A stretch of 64,000 bases of DNA from Amycolatopsis solani (GTDB lineage: Bacteria; Actinomycetota; Actinomycetes; Mycobacteriales; Pseudonocardiaceae): NCBI RefSeq assembly GCF_033441515.1, contig NZ_JAWQJT010000004.1, positions 496,001 through 560,000 of the forward strand, written 5' to 3'. The notes under the pieces are model-generated. The model did not search any database. It was not told the DNA's origin and worked only from the letters and a program-made list of their open reading frames with translations. The translations under genes were made by a program, and so were the position numbers. Positions 26,138 to 34,249 of the stretch are shown here, in pieces (the first letter of the stretch is position 1; each line of letters begins with the position of its first letter).

Positions 26138-27643
26138 TCAAGCGGGCACGGTCGTGCCTTCCTTCGTGCGGTCGACGTCGTCGTCGACGTTCACGGTGTC
26201 GACGATCTCATCGGCGACCGCACTGCGCTCGGGCGCGAGCAGGCCGAGACCGACGTACAGGGCCAGCGAAACCAGGATCGGCGTGGCGATCAGCACGGTC
26301 TGGTTCGCGTTGAAGACGTAGTAGCAGAGCGCGTAGGCGATCAGGCCGCCCGCCCAGGACACCAGCGCCGCGCGCGGGCCGCACTTGCGGAACCACGGCA
26401 GCATGCCCAGCAGCAGCGGGATGGAGATCGGGCCCATCAGCGCGGCGACCCAGTTGACGACGATCTGCAGCACGCCGCCGAGGTTCTGCGCCTGCGTGGC
26501 CACCAGCATGGTGAGCGCGACGAACACGACGGTGGTGATCCGCGCGGCCTTGAGGCCCTGGACGTCGGTCCACTGCCGCGTGCGGCGGACCATCGCCGGG
26601 ATCATGTCCCGGGTGATCACCGCGGAGATCGCGTTGGCGTCGGAGGAGACCATCGCCATGGTGTGCGAGAAGATGCCGGCCAGCACCAGGCCGACCAGGC
26701 CCGGCGGCAGGAACGTCGTCGTCATGATCGCGTAGGACTGCGTCGGGTCCTTGATGCCCGGGATGAGCAGCGGTGCCGCGAACATCGGGAACATCAGCAC
26801 CAGCGGCCACAAGAGGTACAGCGCGGACGAAAGGCGCGCGCCGCGCTTGGCTTCGTGGGTGTTCGGCGCCGCCATGTAGCGCTGCGCCAGGTTCCACATG
26901 CCTCCGTTGTACTCCAGCGTCTTCACCAGCACGTAGACGAGCAGGAAGATGGTGGTGTACTTCGACGTCACCGGGTTGATGTGGTTTTCGGGCAGCTTGT
27001 CCCACATCGTCCAGAGCGCGGAGATCCCGCCGAGCTTGCCCAGTACGACCACGATCATCACGATCGCGGCGATGCCCTGGATGACGAACTGGCCGAAGTC
27101 GGTGAGCGCGTCGGCCCACAGCCCGCCGATGGTGCAGTAGACGAGGGTGACCGCGCCGGTGATGAGGATGCCGAGGTTGTAGTCGAGGCCGGCGAAGACG
27201 TGCAGCAGCGTCGCGACGGCGAACCACTTGGCGGCGATGTCGAAGATCTTCAGCAGGCTGCCGCTCCAGGCGAGCGCCTGCTGCGTCGGCACGTTGTACC
27301 GCTTGGCCAGGTACTCCAGCGGCGAGGCGACGCCCAGCTTCGAGCGCAACCGGTTCCAGCGGGCGGCGAACAGCCAGCTGCCGATGCCCACGCCGATGCC
27401 GATGCTGGCGAAGCCCCAGAAGTACACGGTGACGCCGCTGGTGTACGCGACGCCCGCGTACGCGACGAACAGCACGGCGCTGTAGCCGGACATGTGGTGC
27501 GAGATGCCGGCCAGCCACCACGGCATCTTGCCGCCGGCCGTGAAGAAGTCCTTCACGTCGCTGACCCGTTTGTGCGACCACCAGCCGATCACGATCATCA
27601 GCGCGAAGTACGCGCAGACCATCGTCCAGTCGAGTGCGTGCAC
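26138..27643 (-). CDS. Sodium:solute symporter (SSS family)
   Basis: A 501-residue membrane transporter with about 13 helices. The start HALDWTMVCAYFALMIVIGWW followed by DFFTAGGKMPWWLAGISHHMSGYSA is the SSS family N-terminus. HTMAMVSSDANAISAVITRDM is the conserved sodium-site helix. The C-terminus ends in a charged cytoplasmic tail. The GTG at 27643 is chosen for AAGGGAG 6-7 nt upstream and because the first helix begins directly after it. It heads the minus-strand uronate operon and faces the IclR regulator, so uronates or aldarates are the likely cargo (inferred from context). Confidence 0.88.
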   Translation of the reverse strand: MHALDWTMVCAYFALMIVIGWWSHKRVSDVKDFFTAGGKMPWWLAGISHHMSGYSAVLFVAYAGVAYTSGVTVYFWGFASIGIGVGIGSWLFAARWNRLRSKLGVASPLEYLAKRYNVPTQQALAWSGSLLKIFDIAAKWFAVATLLHVFAGLDYNLGILITGAVTLVYCTIGGLWADALTDFGQFVIQGIAAIVMIVVVLGKLGGISALWTMWDKLPENHINPVTSKYTTIFLLVYVLVKTLEYNGGMWNLAQRYMAAPNTHEAKRGARLSSALYLLWPLVLMFPMFAAPLLIPGIKDPTQSYAIMTTTFLPPGLVGLVLAGIFSHTMAMVSSDANAISAVITRDMIPAMVRRTRQWTDVQGLKAARITTVVFVALTMLVATQAQNLGGVLQIVVNWVAALMGPISIPLLLGMLPWFRKCGPRAALVSWAGGLIAYALCYYVFNANQTVLIATPILVSLALYVGLGLLAPERSAVADEIVDTVNVDDDVDRTKEGTTVPA

Positions 27644-27683
27644 CGCAGGCTCCCTTCCGCGTCCACGTCGATGTGGTTTCACT

Positions 27684-27736
27684 GTTCACATCTATGAACG
27701 GAGTCTGTTATAGTGATTATGTTCATCCATAAGAAC
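27684..27736. promoter_or_regulatory. IclR operator dyads and divergent promoters
   Basis: GTTCA (27684-27688) and TGAAC (27695-27699) form a dyad with a 6-bp spacer. A second pair, GTTC (27721-27724) and GAAC (27733-27736), lies on the other side of the minus-strand -10-like TATAAC (27712-27707). TAATAT at 27751-27756 is a candidate -10 for the IclR gene. The layout suits an IclR repressor controlling the symporter operon and itself. Confidence 0.5.
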
Positions 27737-27796
27737 GTTGTTCGGGACGCTAATATGGCCGGAGTCACAAGTCAACGGCCGGACGGAGGAGCACAA

Positions 27797-28597
27797 ATGC
27801 CGCAGAAGGTGGACACGGCGGAGGGTGCTCCCGCCGAGTCGTCGGGGGTGAAGTCCGCGCGCCGGGCCGTCGACCTCATCGAGACGTTCGCGGCGAACGA
27901 CGTCTGGCTGTCGCTCTCGGACCTGCACGCGCGCACGGGCTTCCCCCGCTCGTCGCTGCACGGCCTGCTGCGGACGCTGCTGGAGGCCGGCTGGCTGGAG
28001 GCGGACACCAACACCGCCCGCTACCGGCTCGGCGTCCGCGCGCTGATCTGCGGCACGGCGTACCTGGACCGCGACGCCGTCGTCCCGTTCGCCACCGAGG
28101 CGCTCGAGCGCATCCGCGAGAAGACGGGCTTCACCGCGCACTTCGCGCGGCGCAACGGCACCGAGGTCGTCTACCTCGAGACGCGGGAGTCGCAGCGCTC
28201 CACGCACCTCGTCTCCCGCGTCGGCCGCACGCTGCCCACGCACGCGACCGCGCTGGGCAAGGCGCTGCTGGCCGAGCTGACGCACGACGAGATCGAGGCG
28301 CTGATGCCGGCGTCGCTGACCGCGCTGACCCCGAACACCATCACGACGCTCGAAGCGCTGCACGCCGAGTGCGCCGCGACGCGCGAGCGCGGGTACGCCG
28401 CCGAGGTCGAGGAGGGCACGCTGGGCGTCCGCTGCGTCGCCGCGGTGATCCCCTACCGGATCCCGGGCACCGACGCGATCAGCTGCTCGATGCCGATCTC
28501 CCAGGTGAGCGACGCCGACGCGCAGCGCGTCGGCGAGCTGCTCGCCGAAACCACCGCCGAGCTCGGGCAGCAGCTGCGCCGGGCCGGCATTCGCTGA
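27797..28597 (+). CDS. IclR-family transcriptional regulator of uronate catabolism
   Basis: A 266-residue IclR protein. The winged helix spans ~25-85 (SARRAVDLIETFAANDVWLSLSDLHARTGFPRSSLHGLLRTLLEAGWL). The effector-binding domain covers ~100-260, with GRTLPTHATALGKALLAEL and the GVRCVAAVIPYRIPGTDAISCSMPIS core. The ATG at 27797 has GGAGGAG 5 nt upstream; the in-frame upstream extension crosses the operator region and is rejected. It is divergent from the symporter and followed 26 nt later by uronate dehydrogenase. Repression relieved by a uronate or pathway acid is the expected mode. Confidence 0.9.
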   Translation: MPQKVDTAEGAPAESSGVKSARRAVDLIETFAANDVWLSLSDLHARTGFPRSSLHGLLRTLLEAGWLEADTNTARYRLGVRALICGTAYLDRDAVVPFATEALERIREKTGFTAHFARRNGTEVVYLETRESQRSTHLVSRVGRTLPTHATALGKALLAELTHDEIEALMPASLTALTPNTITTLEALHAECAATRERGYAAEVEEGTLGVRCVAAVIPYRIPGTDAISCSMPISQVSDADAQRVGELLAETTAELGQQLRRAGIR

Positions 28598-28623
28598 CCG
28601 CCGCCCTTACCGAGAGGAAATCC

Positions 28624-29430
28624 ATGACGGACCAGCGTGTGCTCATCACCGGGTCGGCGGGGGTCGTCGGCACCCTGATGCGGCCCCGCTTGAAGCGCGA
28701 CGGCCGCGTGCTGCGCCTGCTCGACCTGGCCCCGCAGACGGCGTCGGACGCCTCCGAAGAGGTCGTGACGGCTTCGGTGACCGACGCTTCGGCGATGGCG
28801 TCGGCGTGCGAAGGCGTGGACGCGCTGATCCACCTCGGCGGGCACAGCCGCGAGAACTCGTGGGAAGCGACCCTGGACGTCAACATCAACGGGACGCAGA
28901 CGGTCCTGGAGGCGGCGCGCCAGGCCGGCATCACGCGGGTGATCCTGGCTTCCAGCAACCACGCGGTGGGCTTCCGCCGCAACGACGAGGACCTGCCGGC
29001 GGACTCGTCCCCGCGCCCGGACACGTACTACGGCGTCTCCAAGGCGGCGATCGAGGCGCTGGGCAGCCTGTACCACTCGCGCTTCGGCATGGACGTCATC
29101 GTGATCCGGATCGGCTCCTGCTTCGAGACGCCGTTGCCGCTGGGCCCGCGCGGCCTGACGACGTGGCTGTCCCCGGACGACGGGGCCCGGCTGTTCGAGG
29201 CCTGCCTGTCGGCGCCGTCGCCGGGGTACCGGCTGATCTGGGGCGTCTCGGACAACACGCGCCGGATCTACTCGCTGGCCGAGGCGGAGGCGCTGGGCTA
29301 CAAGTCCCTGGACGACGCCGAGGTGTACGCGGAGCAGCTGGCGTCGAAGCCCGCACCCACCGGGGCGGCGGCCGAGTACGTGGGCGGCCCGTTCTGCACC
29401 GCTCCCCTGGGTGTCTTCAACCCGCTCTGA
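28624..29430 (+). CDS. udh: Uronate dehydrogenase (NAD-dependent epimerase fold)
   Basis: A 268-residue extended-SDR enzyme, close to the 265 residues of Agrobacterium uronate dehydrogenase. The cofactor loop is TGSAGVVG. HLGGHSRENSWEATLDVNINGT and ASSNHAVGF follow as in Udh. YYGVSK contains the YxxxK pair, and RIGSCFETP and ARLFEACL complete the family pattern. It oxidises D-glucuronate or D-galacturonate to the aldaro-1,4- or 1,5-lactone with NAD+. GAGAGGAAATCC precedes the ATG. Together with gudD, kdgD and the semialdehyde dehydrogenase it makes an oxidative uronate route to 2-oxoglutarate. A recognisable aldarolactonase is absent here. Confidence 0.88.
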   Translation: MTDQRVLITGSAGVVGTLMRPRLKRDGRVLRLLDLAPQTASDASEEVVTASVTDASAMASACEGVDALIHLGGHSRENSWEATLDVNINGTQTVLEAARQAGITRVILASSNHAVGFRRNDEDLPADSSPRPDTYYGVSKAAIEALGSLYHSRFGMDVIVIRIGSCFETPLPLGPRGLTTWLSPDDGARLFEACLSAPSPGYRLIWGVSDNTRRIYSLAEAEALGYKSLDDAEVYAEQLASKPAPTGAAAEYVGGPFCTAPLGVFNPL

Positions 29431-29438
29431 CGTCCTAC

Positions 29439-29474
29439 GGAAGCCGCGGAGGTACTAGTACCTTCGCGGCTTCC
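29439..29474. terminator. 17-bp stem-loop after udh
   Basis: Arms 29439-29455 and 29458-29474 pair over 17 bp with one G-T wobble around a 2-nt TA loop; the centre is GGTACTAGTACC. It starts 9 nt after the udh stop and ends 31 nt before the deacetylase start. It has no U-tract, as is common for actinobacterial intrinsic terminators. Confidence 0.65.
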
Positions 29475-29505
29475 TCGGCTCTCCGGGCGAAGCCAGGGTG
29501 GCGCC

Positions 29506-30237
29506 ATGATCTTGAAATCCCGCCGCGCGCGGAAGTGGACGATCGTCGTGGCGAGCGTGCTCGTCGTGGTCCTGGGCGCCGCGTTCACGCTGTTCGAGGT
29601 GTCGAAGTCGCGGACGTTCCAGTTCTTCGGAACCCTGGTGAACCGGGTCGAGACGGACGAGAAGATCGTCGCCCTCACCTTCGACGACGGGCCCGACCCC
29701 GCCGGGACCCAGGCCATCCTGGACACGCTGCGCCGCCGCCAGGTGCCGGCCACGTTCTTCCTCATCGGCCGGGACATCGCCGCGCACCCGGACCTCGCCC
29801 GCGCGATCGCGGCGGCCGGCCACGAGATCGGGAACCACAGCTTCAGCCACGACCGGATGATCGGCGTGACCCCGGCCTGGGTCGCCGACGAGGTCGAAGC
29901 CACCGACGCCCTCATCCGCGCCACCGGCTACCCCGGCGAGATCCACTTCCGGCCGCCGAACGGGAAGAAGCTCTTCGCCCTCCCGCACTACCTCGCGTCG
30001 CACGACCGCACCACGATCACCTGGGACGTCGAGCCCGATTCCGACGGGACGCCGGACGCCGCGAGCGTCGAGCAGGCCGCCGTCGACCAGGTCCGGCCCG
30101 GCTCGATCGTGCTGCTGCACGCCATGTACGCCGCGCGAGGGCAGACCCGGCAGGCGATCGGGCCGATCGTCGACCGGCTCAAGCAGCGCGGCTACCGGTT
30201 CGTGACCGTGTCGCAGCTGCTGGCAGCTCGACGCTGA
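29506..30237 (+). CDS. Membrane-anchored polysaccharide deacetylase (NodB domain)
   Basis: A 243-residue protein with an N-terminal membrane anchor (WTIVVASVLVVVLGAAFTLF, residues 11-30). The extracellular NodB domain has motif 1 TFDDGPDP, motif 2 HEIGNHSFSHD with the two zinc histidines, motif 3 RPPNG in place of the commoner RPPYG, TWDVEP and LLHA. Carbohydrate esterase 4 enzymes remove N-acetyl groups from peptidoglycan or chitin-like glycans. AGGGTGG lies upstream of the ATG. Its last 59 nt overlap the convergent sensor kinase gene. It is separated from udh by a hairpin, so it is probably its own unit. Confidence 0.88.
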   Translation: MILKSRRARKWTIVVASVLVVVLGAAFTLFEVSKSRTFQFFGTLVNRVETDEKIVALTFDDGPDPAGTQAILDTLRRRQVPATFFLIGRDIAAHPDLARAIAAAGHEIGNHSFSHDRMIGVTPAWVADEVEATDALIRATGYPGEIHFRPPNGKKLFALPHYLASHDRTTITWDVEPDSDGTPDAASVEQAAVDQVRPGSIVLLHAMYAARGQTRQAIGPIVDRLKQRGYRFVTVSQLLAARR

Positions 30238-31159
30238 CGACCCACTCGCCGTCGCGCGGGCCGTAGGACAACCCGCCCGCGGCCTGCTCCGCCAGGCCGG
30301 CCAGTCCGTAGCCGCCGCCCGGGCGCGGCGTTCCCTTGAGCGCGTTGCGCGCGGTGATCTTCACCCGCTCGCCGGGTTCGACGTCGAACCGCAGCCGGAC
30401 GCCGGGGCCGTTGTGCCGCAACGCGTTCACGGCCGTCTCCGCGACGAACCGCTCGGCCAGCTCCCGCAGCGGACGCGGCAGCGCGGGCAGCACCGGGTCG
30501 CGGTCGAGGACCAGGCCCGCGGTGCGCAGCCGGGCCAGCACCTCGGCGAGGTCCGGCGCTCGCTCGTCGTCGGCACGCAGGTCGTCGAGCGTGCGGCGGA
30601 CCAGCGTGAGCGCGCCGCGCCCGGCGGCCAGGAGGGTGTCGAGGCGCTCGCGGTCGGCGTCGGTCAGGTCGCCGACCGCGCGCAGGGTTTCGGCCTGCAC
30701 CAGCATGACGGCCGTGGTCTGGGCGAGGGTGTCGTGCAGCCGGCGGGCGGCGCGCTCGGCCCGGTCGGCCAGCGCGCGACGGCGTTCGGCGCCGAGCAGC
30801 CAGGCGACCGCGCAGATCGTGACGGCCAGGAACGTGCCGTCGAAGGGCCCCTTGGCTGGGAACACGGCCGCACCGACGGCGAGGGCCGCCGCGGCCGCGA
30901 GCCACCGCTGCGGTGTGCTGTAGAGCGCGAGCAGCACCGGGACGTACATCGTGTTGCGCGGCTGGTCGAGCAGCAGGTGCCCGGCCGTCGCCAGGGTGAC
31001 GGCCACCAGCACGGCGGCGGGCGCGCGCCGCGACCACAGCAGCGGGACCAGCTGCACCGCGCTGAGCAGCGCCGCGACCCAGCCCTGGTGCGGGGTCCAG
31101 GCGCCGCCGGCGAAGAACACCGCCGCGGCCGCGGCCGTCGTGACGAAGGACTGGCGCAT
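30179..31159 (-). CDS. Two-component sensor histidine kinase (NarL-partner type)
   Basis: A 326-residue kinase. The N-terminal ~125 residues hold about four membrane helices (VTTAAAAAVFFAGGAW, LLSAVQLVPLLW, AVLVAVTLATAGHLLL, LAAAAALAVGAAVF). A HisKA_3 dimerisation domain follows with the phospho-acceptor in ARRLHDTLAQTTAVML (His ~147). The ATPase part contains NALRHNGPG as the N-box and GGGYGLAGLAEQAAG as the G-box. No extracellular sensor domain is visible, so it probably senses through its membrane part. It is divergent from the response regulator with only 24 bp between starts. No Shine-Dalgarno is present, so a leaderless mRNA is likely. Confidence 0.9.
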   Translation of the reverse strand: MRQSFVTTAAAAAVFFAGGAWTPHQGWVAALLSAVQLVPLLWSRRAPAAVLVAVTLATAGHLLLDQPRNTMYVPVLLALYSTPQRWLAAAAALAVGAAVFPAKGPFDGTFLAVTICAVAWLLGAERRRALADRAERAARRLHDTLAQTTAVMLVQAETLRAVGDLTDADRERLDTLLAAGRGALTLVRRTLDDLRADDERAPDLAEVLARLRTAGLVLDRDPVLPALPRPLRELAERFVAETAVNALRHNGPGVRLRFDVEPGERVKITARNALKGTPRPGGGYGLAGLAEQAAGGLSYGPRDGEWVVSVELPAAATRSRTGSRAA

Positions 31160-31166
31160 GCGCCCG

Positions 31167-31176
31167 ACAGTAGAGT
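31167..31176. promoter_or_regulatory. Overlapping divergent -10 boxes of the two-component pair
   Basis: In the 24-bp gap between the two ATGs, TAGAGT (31171-31176, plus strand) ends exactly 7 nt before the regulator ATG. TACTGT (31172-31167, minus strand) ends exactly 7 nt before the kinase ATG. Both distances suit leaderless transcripts. The hexamers share 2 bp, so the promoters should exclude each other. Confidence 0.5.
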
Positions 31177-31183
31177 GCCCGGC

Positions 31184-31759
31184 ATGATCCGGGTCCAGGT
31201 CGTCGACGACCACGCGCTCGTGCGCGAGGGCATCGCCCTGATCCTGGCGGCGCGGCCGGACGTCGACGTCGTCGCGCAGTACGCGAGCGGGCCGGAGCTG
31301 CTCGCGTCGCCGGTCGAGGCCGACGTCGTGCTGCTCGACCTGTACCTGCCCGGGATGGACGGCCTCGAAGTCCTGCGCCGGCTGGGTCCTGCGCCGAGGG
31401 TGCTGATGCTGACCACGATCGGCCGGCCTCGTGAAATCCGTGAAGCGCTCAACGCGGGCGCGGCCGGGTTCGTGCTGAAGGACTCGTCCGGCGACGAGCT
31501 GGCGGCCGCGGTCCGGGCCGCGCACCAGGGCGTGACCGCGCTGAGCCCGGCGGTGGCGTCGGCACTGAGCGCGGGCGGCGCGCTGACGCCGAGAGAGCGG
31601 GACGTGCTGGAACTGCTCGGCGAAGGACTGTCCAACCGGGACATCGCGACCCGGCTGCGGCTGGCCGAACGGACGGTGAAGGTGCACGTCGGCAACGTCC
31701 TGGCCAAGCTGGGCGTCACGAGCCGCACTCAGGCGGCGCTGCTGGCCAGGGACCGGTGA
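31184..31759 (+). CDS. LuxR/NarL-family response regulator
   Basis: A 191-residue regulator. The receiver domain (1-115) has acidic residues in VVDDHALVREGI, the phospho-acceptor Asp in VVLLDLYLPGMDG, and LTTIGR and LKDSS for the switch threonine and lysine. The C-terminal HTH (~130-190) reads LTPRERDVLELLGEGLSNRDIATRLRLAERTVKVHVGNVLAKLGV. The start is fixed by the conserved IRVQVVDDH beginning. It pairs with the divergent kinase gene and lacks a ribosome site, consistent with a leaderless transcript. The downstream secreted beta-helix gene 52 nt away is a possible target. Confidence 0.92.
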   Translation: MIRVQVVDDHALVREGIALILAARPDVDVVAQYASGPELLASPVEADVVLLDLYLPGMDGLEVLRRLGPAPRVLMLTTIGRPREIREALNAGAAGFVLKDSSGDELAAAVRAAHQGVTALSPAVASALSAGGALTPRERDVLELLGEGLSNRDIATRLRLAERTVKVHVGNVLAKLGVTSRTQAALLARDR

Positions 31760-31811
31760 TCGCGGCCGGCTTGTACGTCCCCTGTACGAGCCTGGCTTAG
31801 CGTCGCGCGCC

Positions 31812-32953
31812 ATGTCGAAGAAACTGCTGGCGCTGGGCGTGTTCGCCGCCCTCGCCACCACGGCGTTCACCGCCACCGACGCGGCCGCCGCGCCGAAGAC
31901 CTACTACGTCGACCAGGTTTCCGGCAGCGACACCGCGGCCGGGACGTCGCAGTCGGCGCCGTGGAAGTCGCTCGGCAAGGTCGCCGCGACCACCCTCGCG
32001 CCCGGGGACACCGTGCTGCTGCGCCGCGGCCGGACCTGGACCGGCGGGCTCGCCGTCCGCGGCTCCGGCAGCGCGGCCGCCCCGGTGACCATCGGCGCCT
32101 ACGGCACCGGGGCGCGCCCGATCGTCCAAGGGAACGACGAAGCCTGCGTCGACCTGCCCGGCAACTACATCACCGTGCAGGACCTGCAGGTCGGCGTCGC
32201 GGCCGACGCCGGGCGCTGCTCCTGGGCGGGCGTCGAGGTCGGCGGGGACCACGACAAGGTGCTCTCGAACTACATCACCGGCGCCGGCACCGAGGACACG
32301 CAGAACACCTTGTCGACAACAACCACATGACCGTCGCGACGCCGGGCGGCAGCGACGACTCGGGGGCGTTCGCGATCCTGGTGCCGGGCAACGGATCCGA
32401 CATCGGCTGGAACCGGATCAGCGGGTCGATAGCGGTGAGCGACGACTTCGGCGGCCTCGACGGCGCCGCGGTCGAGATCTTCTACCACTCCGGCAACGTC
32501 ACCCACCACAACATCGCCGAGGACAGCGAGTCCTTCACCGAGCTCGGCACAGACGCCGACGGCCGGAACGGCCCCGTGACCGGCACCGCCTTCCGCAACA
32601 ACTCGGTCTGGCTGGGCAACGCCGAATCCGAGGGCTTCGTCTGTTACGGCGGCTGCACGAACCAGACGCTGAAGCTCACCCAGAACGTCGTCCAGGCCGC
32701 CATGAAGGTCGGGTACGCCGACAGCGGCTGGACCGCCACCGACCACAACGTCTTCTTCGGCGGGCAGCGGCAGTTCACGCCGGGCGCCACGGACGAGGTC
32801 GCCGACCCGAAGTTCACGTCGGCCACGAACCTGGTCCTCACCGCGGGCAGCCCGGCGATCGGCCTCGGCACGGCGAAGTACGCGGACGTCGACGTCGACG
32901 GCACCGCGATCGGCACGCGGATCGACGCGGGCGCCTACCAGTTCACCCCGTGA
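31812..32953 (+). pseudogene. Secreted right-handed beta-helix protein, frameshifted
   Basis: Two frames together make one protein of ~380 residues. The first (31812-32330) has a Sec signal peptide (KKLLALGVFAALATTAFTATDAAAA), then YYVDQVSGSDTAAGTSQSAPWKSLGKV, the start of pectate-lyase-like parallel beta-helix proteins. It ends prematurely after EDTQNTL. From about 32312 the other frame continues VDNNHMTV and runs through beta-helix rungs (VEIFYHSGNVTHHNIAEDSE, FRNNSVWLGN) to IDAGAYQFTP at 32953. One base is missing near 32309-32311. Intact relatives are secreted polysaccharide lyases or glycosidases. A sequencing error is possible. The end overlaps the convergent TetR gene by 11 nt. Confidence 0.8.
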
Positions 32954-33560
32954 CGTACCGGGTCAGCATCGCGACCATCTCGTTCTCCAGCCTTCCGGGG
33001 TCCATCGGTTCGTGGTCGGCCACGAGCTGGTGGACGACCAGCTCGGTCGTCGTGACGACCAGCCGGGCCGCCGTCGCGATGTCGGCGACCCGGACCTCGG
33101 GGTGGGTCTCGAACAGCTCCTCGACGTAGCTGACCAGCGACTGCTTGAGCCGCGCGACCTTTTCGAGGAGCTCGGCCGAGCGCGGGGCCTGCTCCATCAG
33201 CAGGCGCAGCAGCTGCGGGTCGCCGAGGTGGGTTTCGATCGCGCCGCGGACGAAGACGCGGAAGATTTCCTCGATCGAGCCGGGCAGCTCCGCGCGCTGG
33301 ATCCGTTCCGTGGCGGCGGCGCCTTCGTCGAGGTGGCGGACCAGCAGCTCGGCCAGGATCGAGTCCTTGTTCGGGAAGTACTGGTACAGCGAGCCGATGG
33401 AGATGCCGGCCCGCTCGGCGATGCGGTTGGTGGTGCCCGCGGCGTAGCCGTGCTCGCCGAAAACGTGAGCAGCCGCGGTCAGGATCCGCTGCCGGGTCAG
33501 CTCGGCGCGGACCTGACGCGGCTGTTTACGTGCCTGGATGCGACGCTCGCCCAAGCTCAC
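32943..33560 (-). CDS. TetR-family regulator
   Basis: A 205-residue TetR protein. The DNA-binding region is RQRILTAAAHVFGEHGYAAGTTNRIAERAGISIGSLYQYFPNKDSILAELL (residues ~23-75). The C-terminal domain (AETL-type TetR_C) binds an unknown ligand. The start is a GTG with GAGGAGGAG directly upstream. It is divergent from the PPOX-flavoprotein/reductase operon, with a TGAG-N6-CTCA dyad in the 67-bp gap, so it most likely represses that operon. Confidence 0.9.
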   Translation of the reverse strand: MSLGERRIQARKQPRQVRAELTRQRILTAAAHVFGEHGYAAGTTNRIAERAGISIGSLYQYFPNKDSILAELLVRHLDEGAAATERIQRAELPGSIEEIFRVFVRGAIETHLGDPQLLRLLMEQAPRSAELLEKVARLKQSLVSYVEELFETHPEVRVADIATAARLVVTTTELVVHQLVADHEPMDPGRLENEMVAMLTRYVTG

Positions 33561-33603
33561 GGCTCCTCCTCTCGCGCGCCTCGAAAGCGAGTAGCGCAGG
33601 ATC

Positions 33604-33621
33604 TGAGTATTTGCTCATAAT
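33604..33621 (+). promoter_or_regulatory. TetR operator candidate and leaderless -10
   Basis: TGAG (33604-33607) and CTCA (33614-33617) form a dyad with a 6-bp AT-rich spacer. It overlaps CATAAT (33616-33621), a -10-like box ending 6 nt before the ATG of the flavoprotein gene. No Shine-Dalgarno is present, so the transcript probably starts at the ATG and would be blocked by a bound repressor. Confidence 0.5.
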
Positions 33622-33627
33622 TGTGTC

Positions 33628-34248
33628 ATGACCAGCACAAACATGCTGCGCCGCGTGACCATGGCCGAGGTGCGGTCCCGGCTGGGCGAGCCCGAAGCCA
33701 TGATCGAGGCCAAGATCGGCGACCGCATCGACCGGCACGCCCGGCGCTTCATCGCCCACTCGCCGTTCCTGACGCTGGCCACCGCCGACGCCGCGGGCCG
33801 TGCCGACTGCTCGCCCCGCGGCGACTACCCCGGGTTCGTGAAGGTCCTCGACGAACGCACCCTCGCCATGCCCGACCGCACCGGCAACAAGATCGCCGAC
33901 TCCTTCCGCAACATCGCCGAGAACGACGGTGTCGGGCTGCTCTTCTTCGTCCCCGGCACCCGGGAAACCCTGCGCGTCAACGGCAGCGCGTACGTCACCG
34001 ACGAGCCCGACGTCCTGGCCCGGATGCGCACCGAGGCGAAGGAGCCGATGCTCGCCATCGTCATCGAGGTCGAGCAGGTGTACTTCCACTGCGGCCGCGC
34101 GCTGATCCGCTCGCGGCTGTGGAACCCGGCGAGCCAGGCGCTGGCCGCGGAGCTGCCTTCGGTGGGCGAGGTCGCCGCCGAGGCGATGGGCGGCGACCCC
34201 GAACTCCTCGAGCGGATGCTCGAAGAGGGCTACCGGAAGCTGTACTGA
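33628..34248 (+). CDS. FMN-dependent PPOX-type flavoprotein (MSMEG_1061-like)
   Basis: A 206-residue protein of the pyridoxamine-5-phosphate-oxidase-like split barrel. KIGDRIDRHARRFIAHSPFLTLATADAAGRADCSPRGDYPGFV is the FMN-binding core, with DRTGNKIADSFRNI and ETLRVNGSAYVTD further on. These features match the family NCBI names MSMEG_1061 family FMN-dependent PPOX-type flavoprotein; reactions are mostly undefined. It is the first gene of a three-gene unit with a VanB-type reductase (1-nt gap) and a siderophore-interacting protein, so the reductase may supply its electrons (inference). Probably under the divergent TetR. Confidence 0.85.
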   Translation: MTSTNMLRRVTMAEVRSRLGEPEAMIEAKIGDRIDRHARRFIAHSPFLTLATADAAGRADCSPRGDYPGFVKVLDERTLAMPDRTGNKIADSFRNIAENDGVGLLFFVPGTRETLRVNGSAYVTDEPDVLARMRTEAKEPMLAIVIEVEQVYFHCGRALIRSRLWNPASQALAAELPSVGEVAAEAMGGDPELLERMLEEGYRKLY

Positions 34249-34249
34249 C

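Noticed and set aside
32300-32320. Programmed ribosomal frameshift in the beta-helix gene
   Set aside because: No slippery heptamer and no clear downstream pseudoknot; a simple one-base loss explains the two frames.
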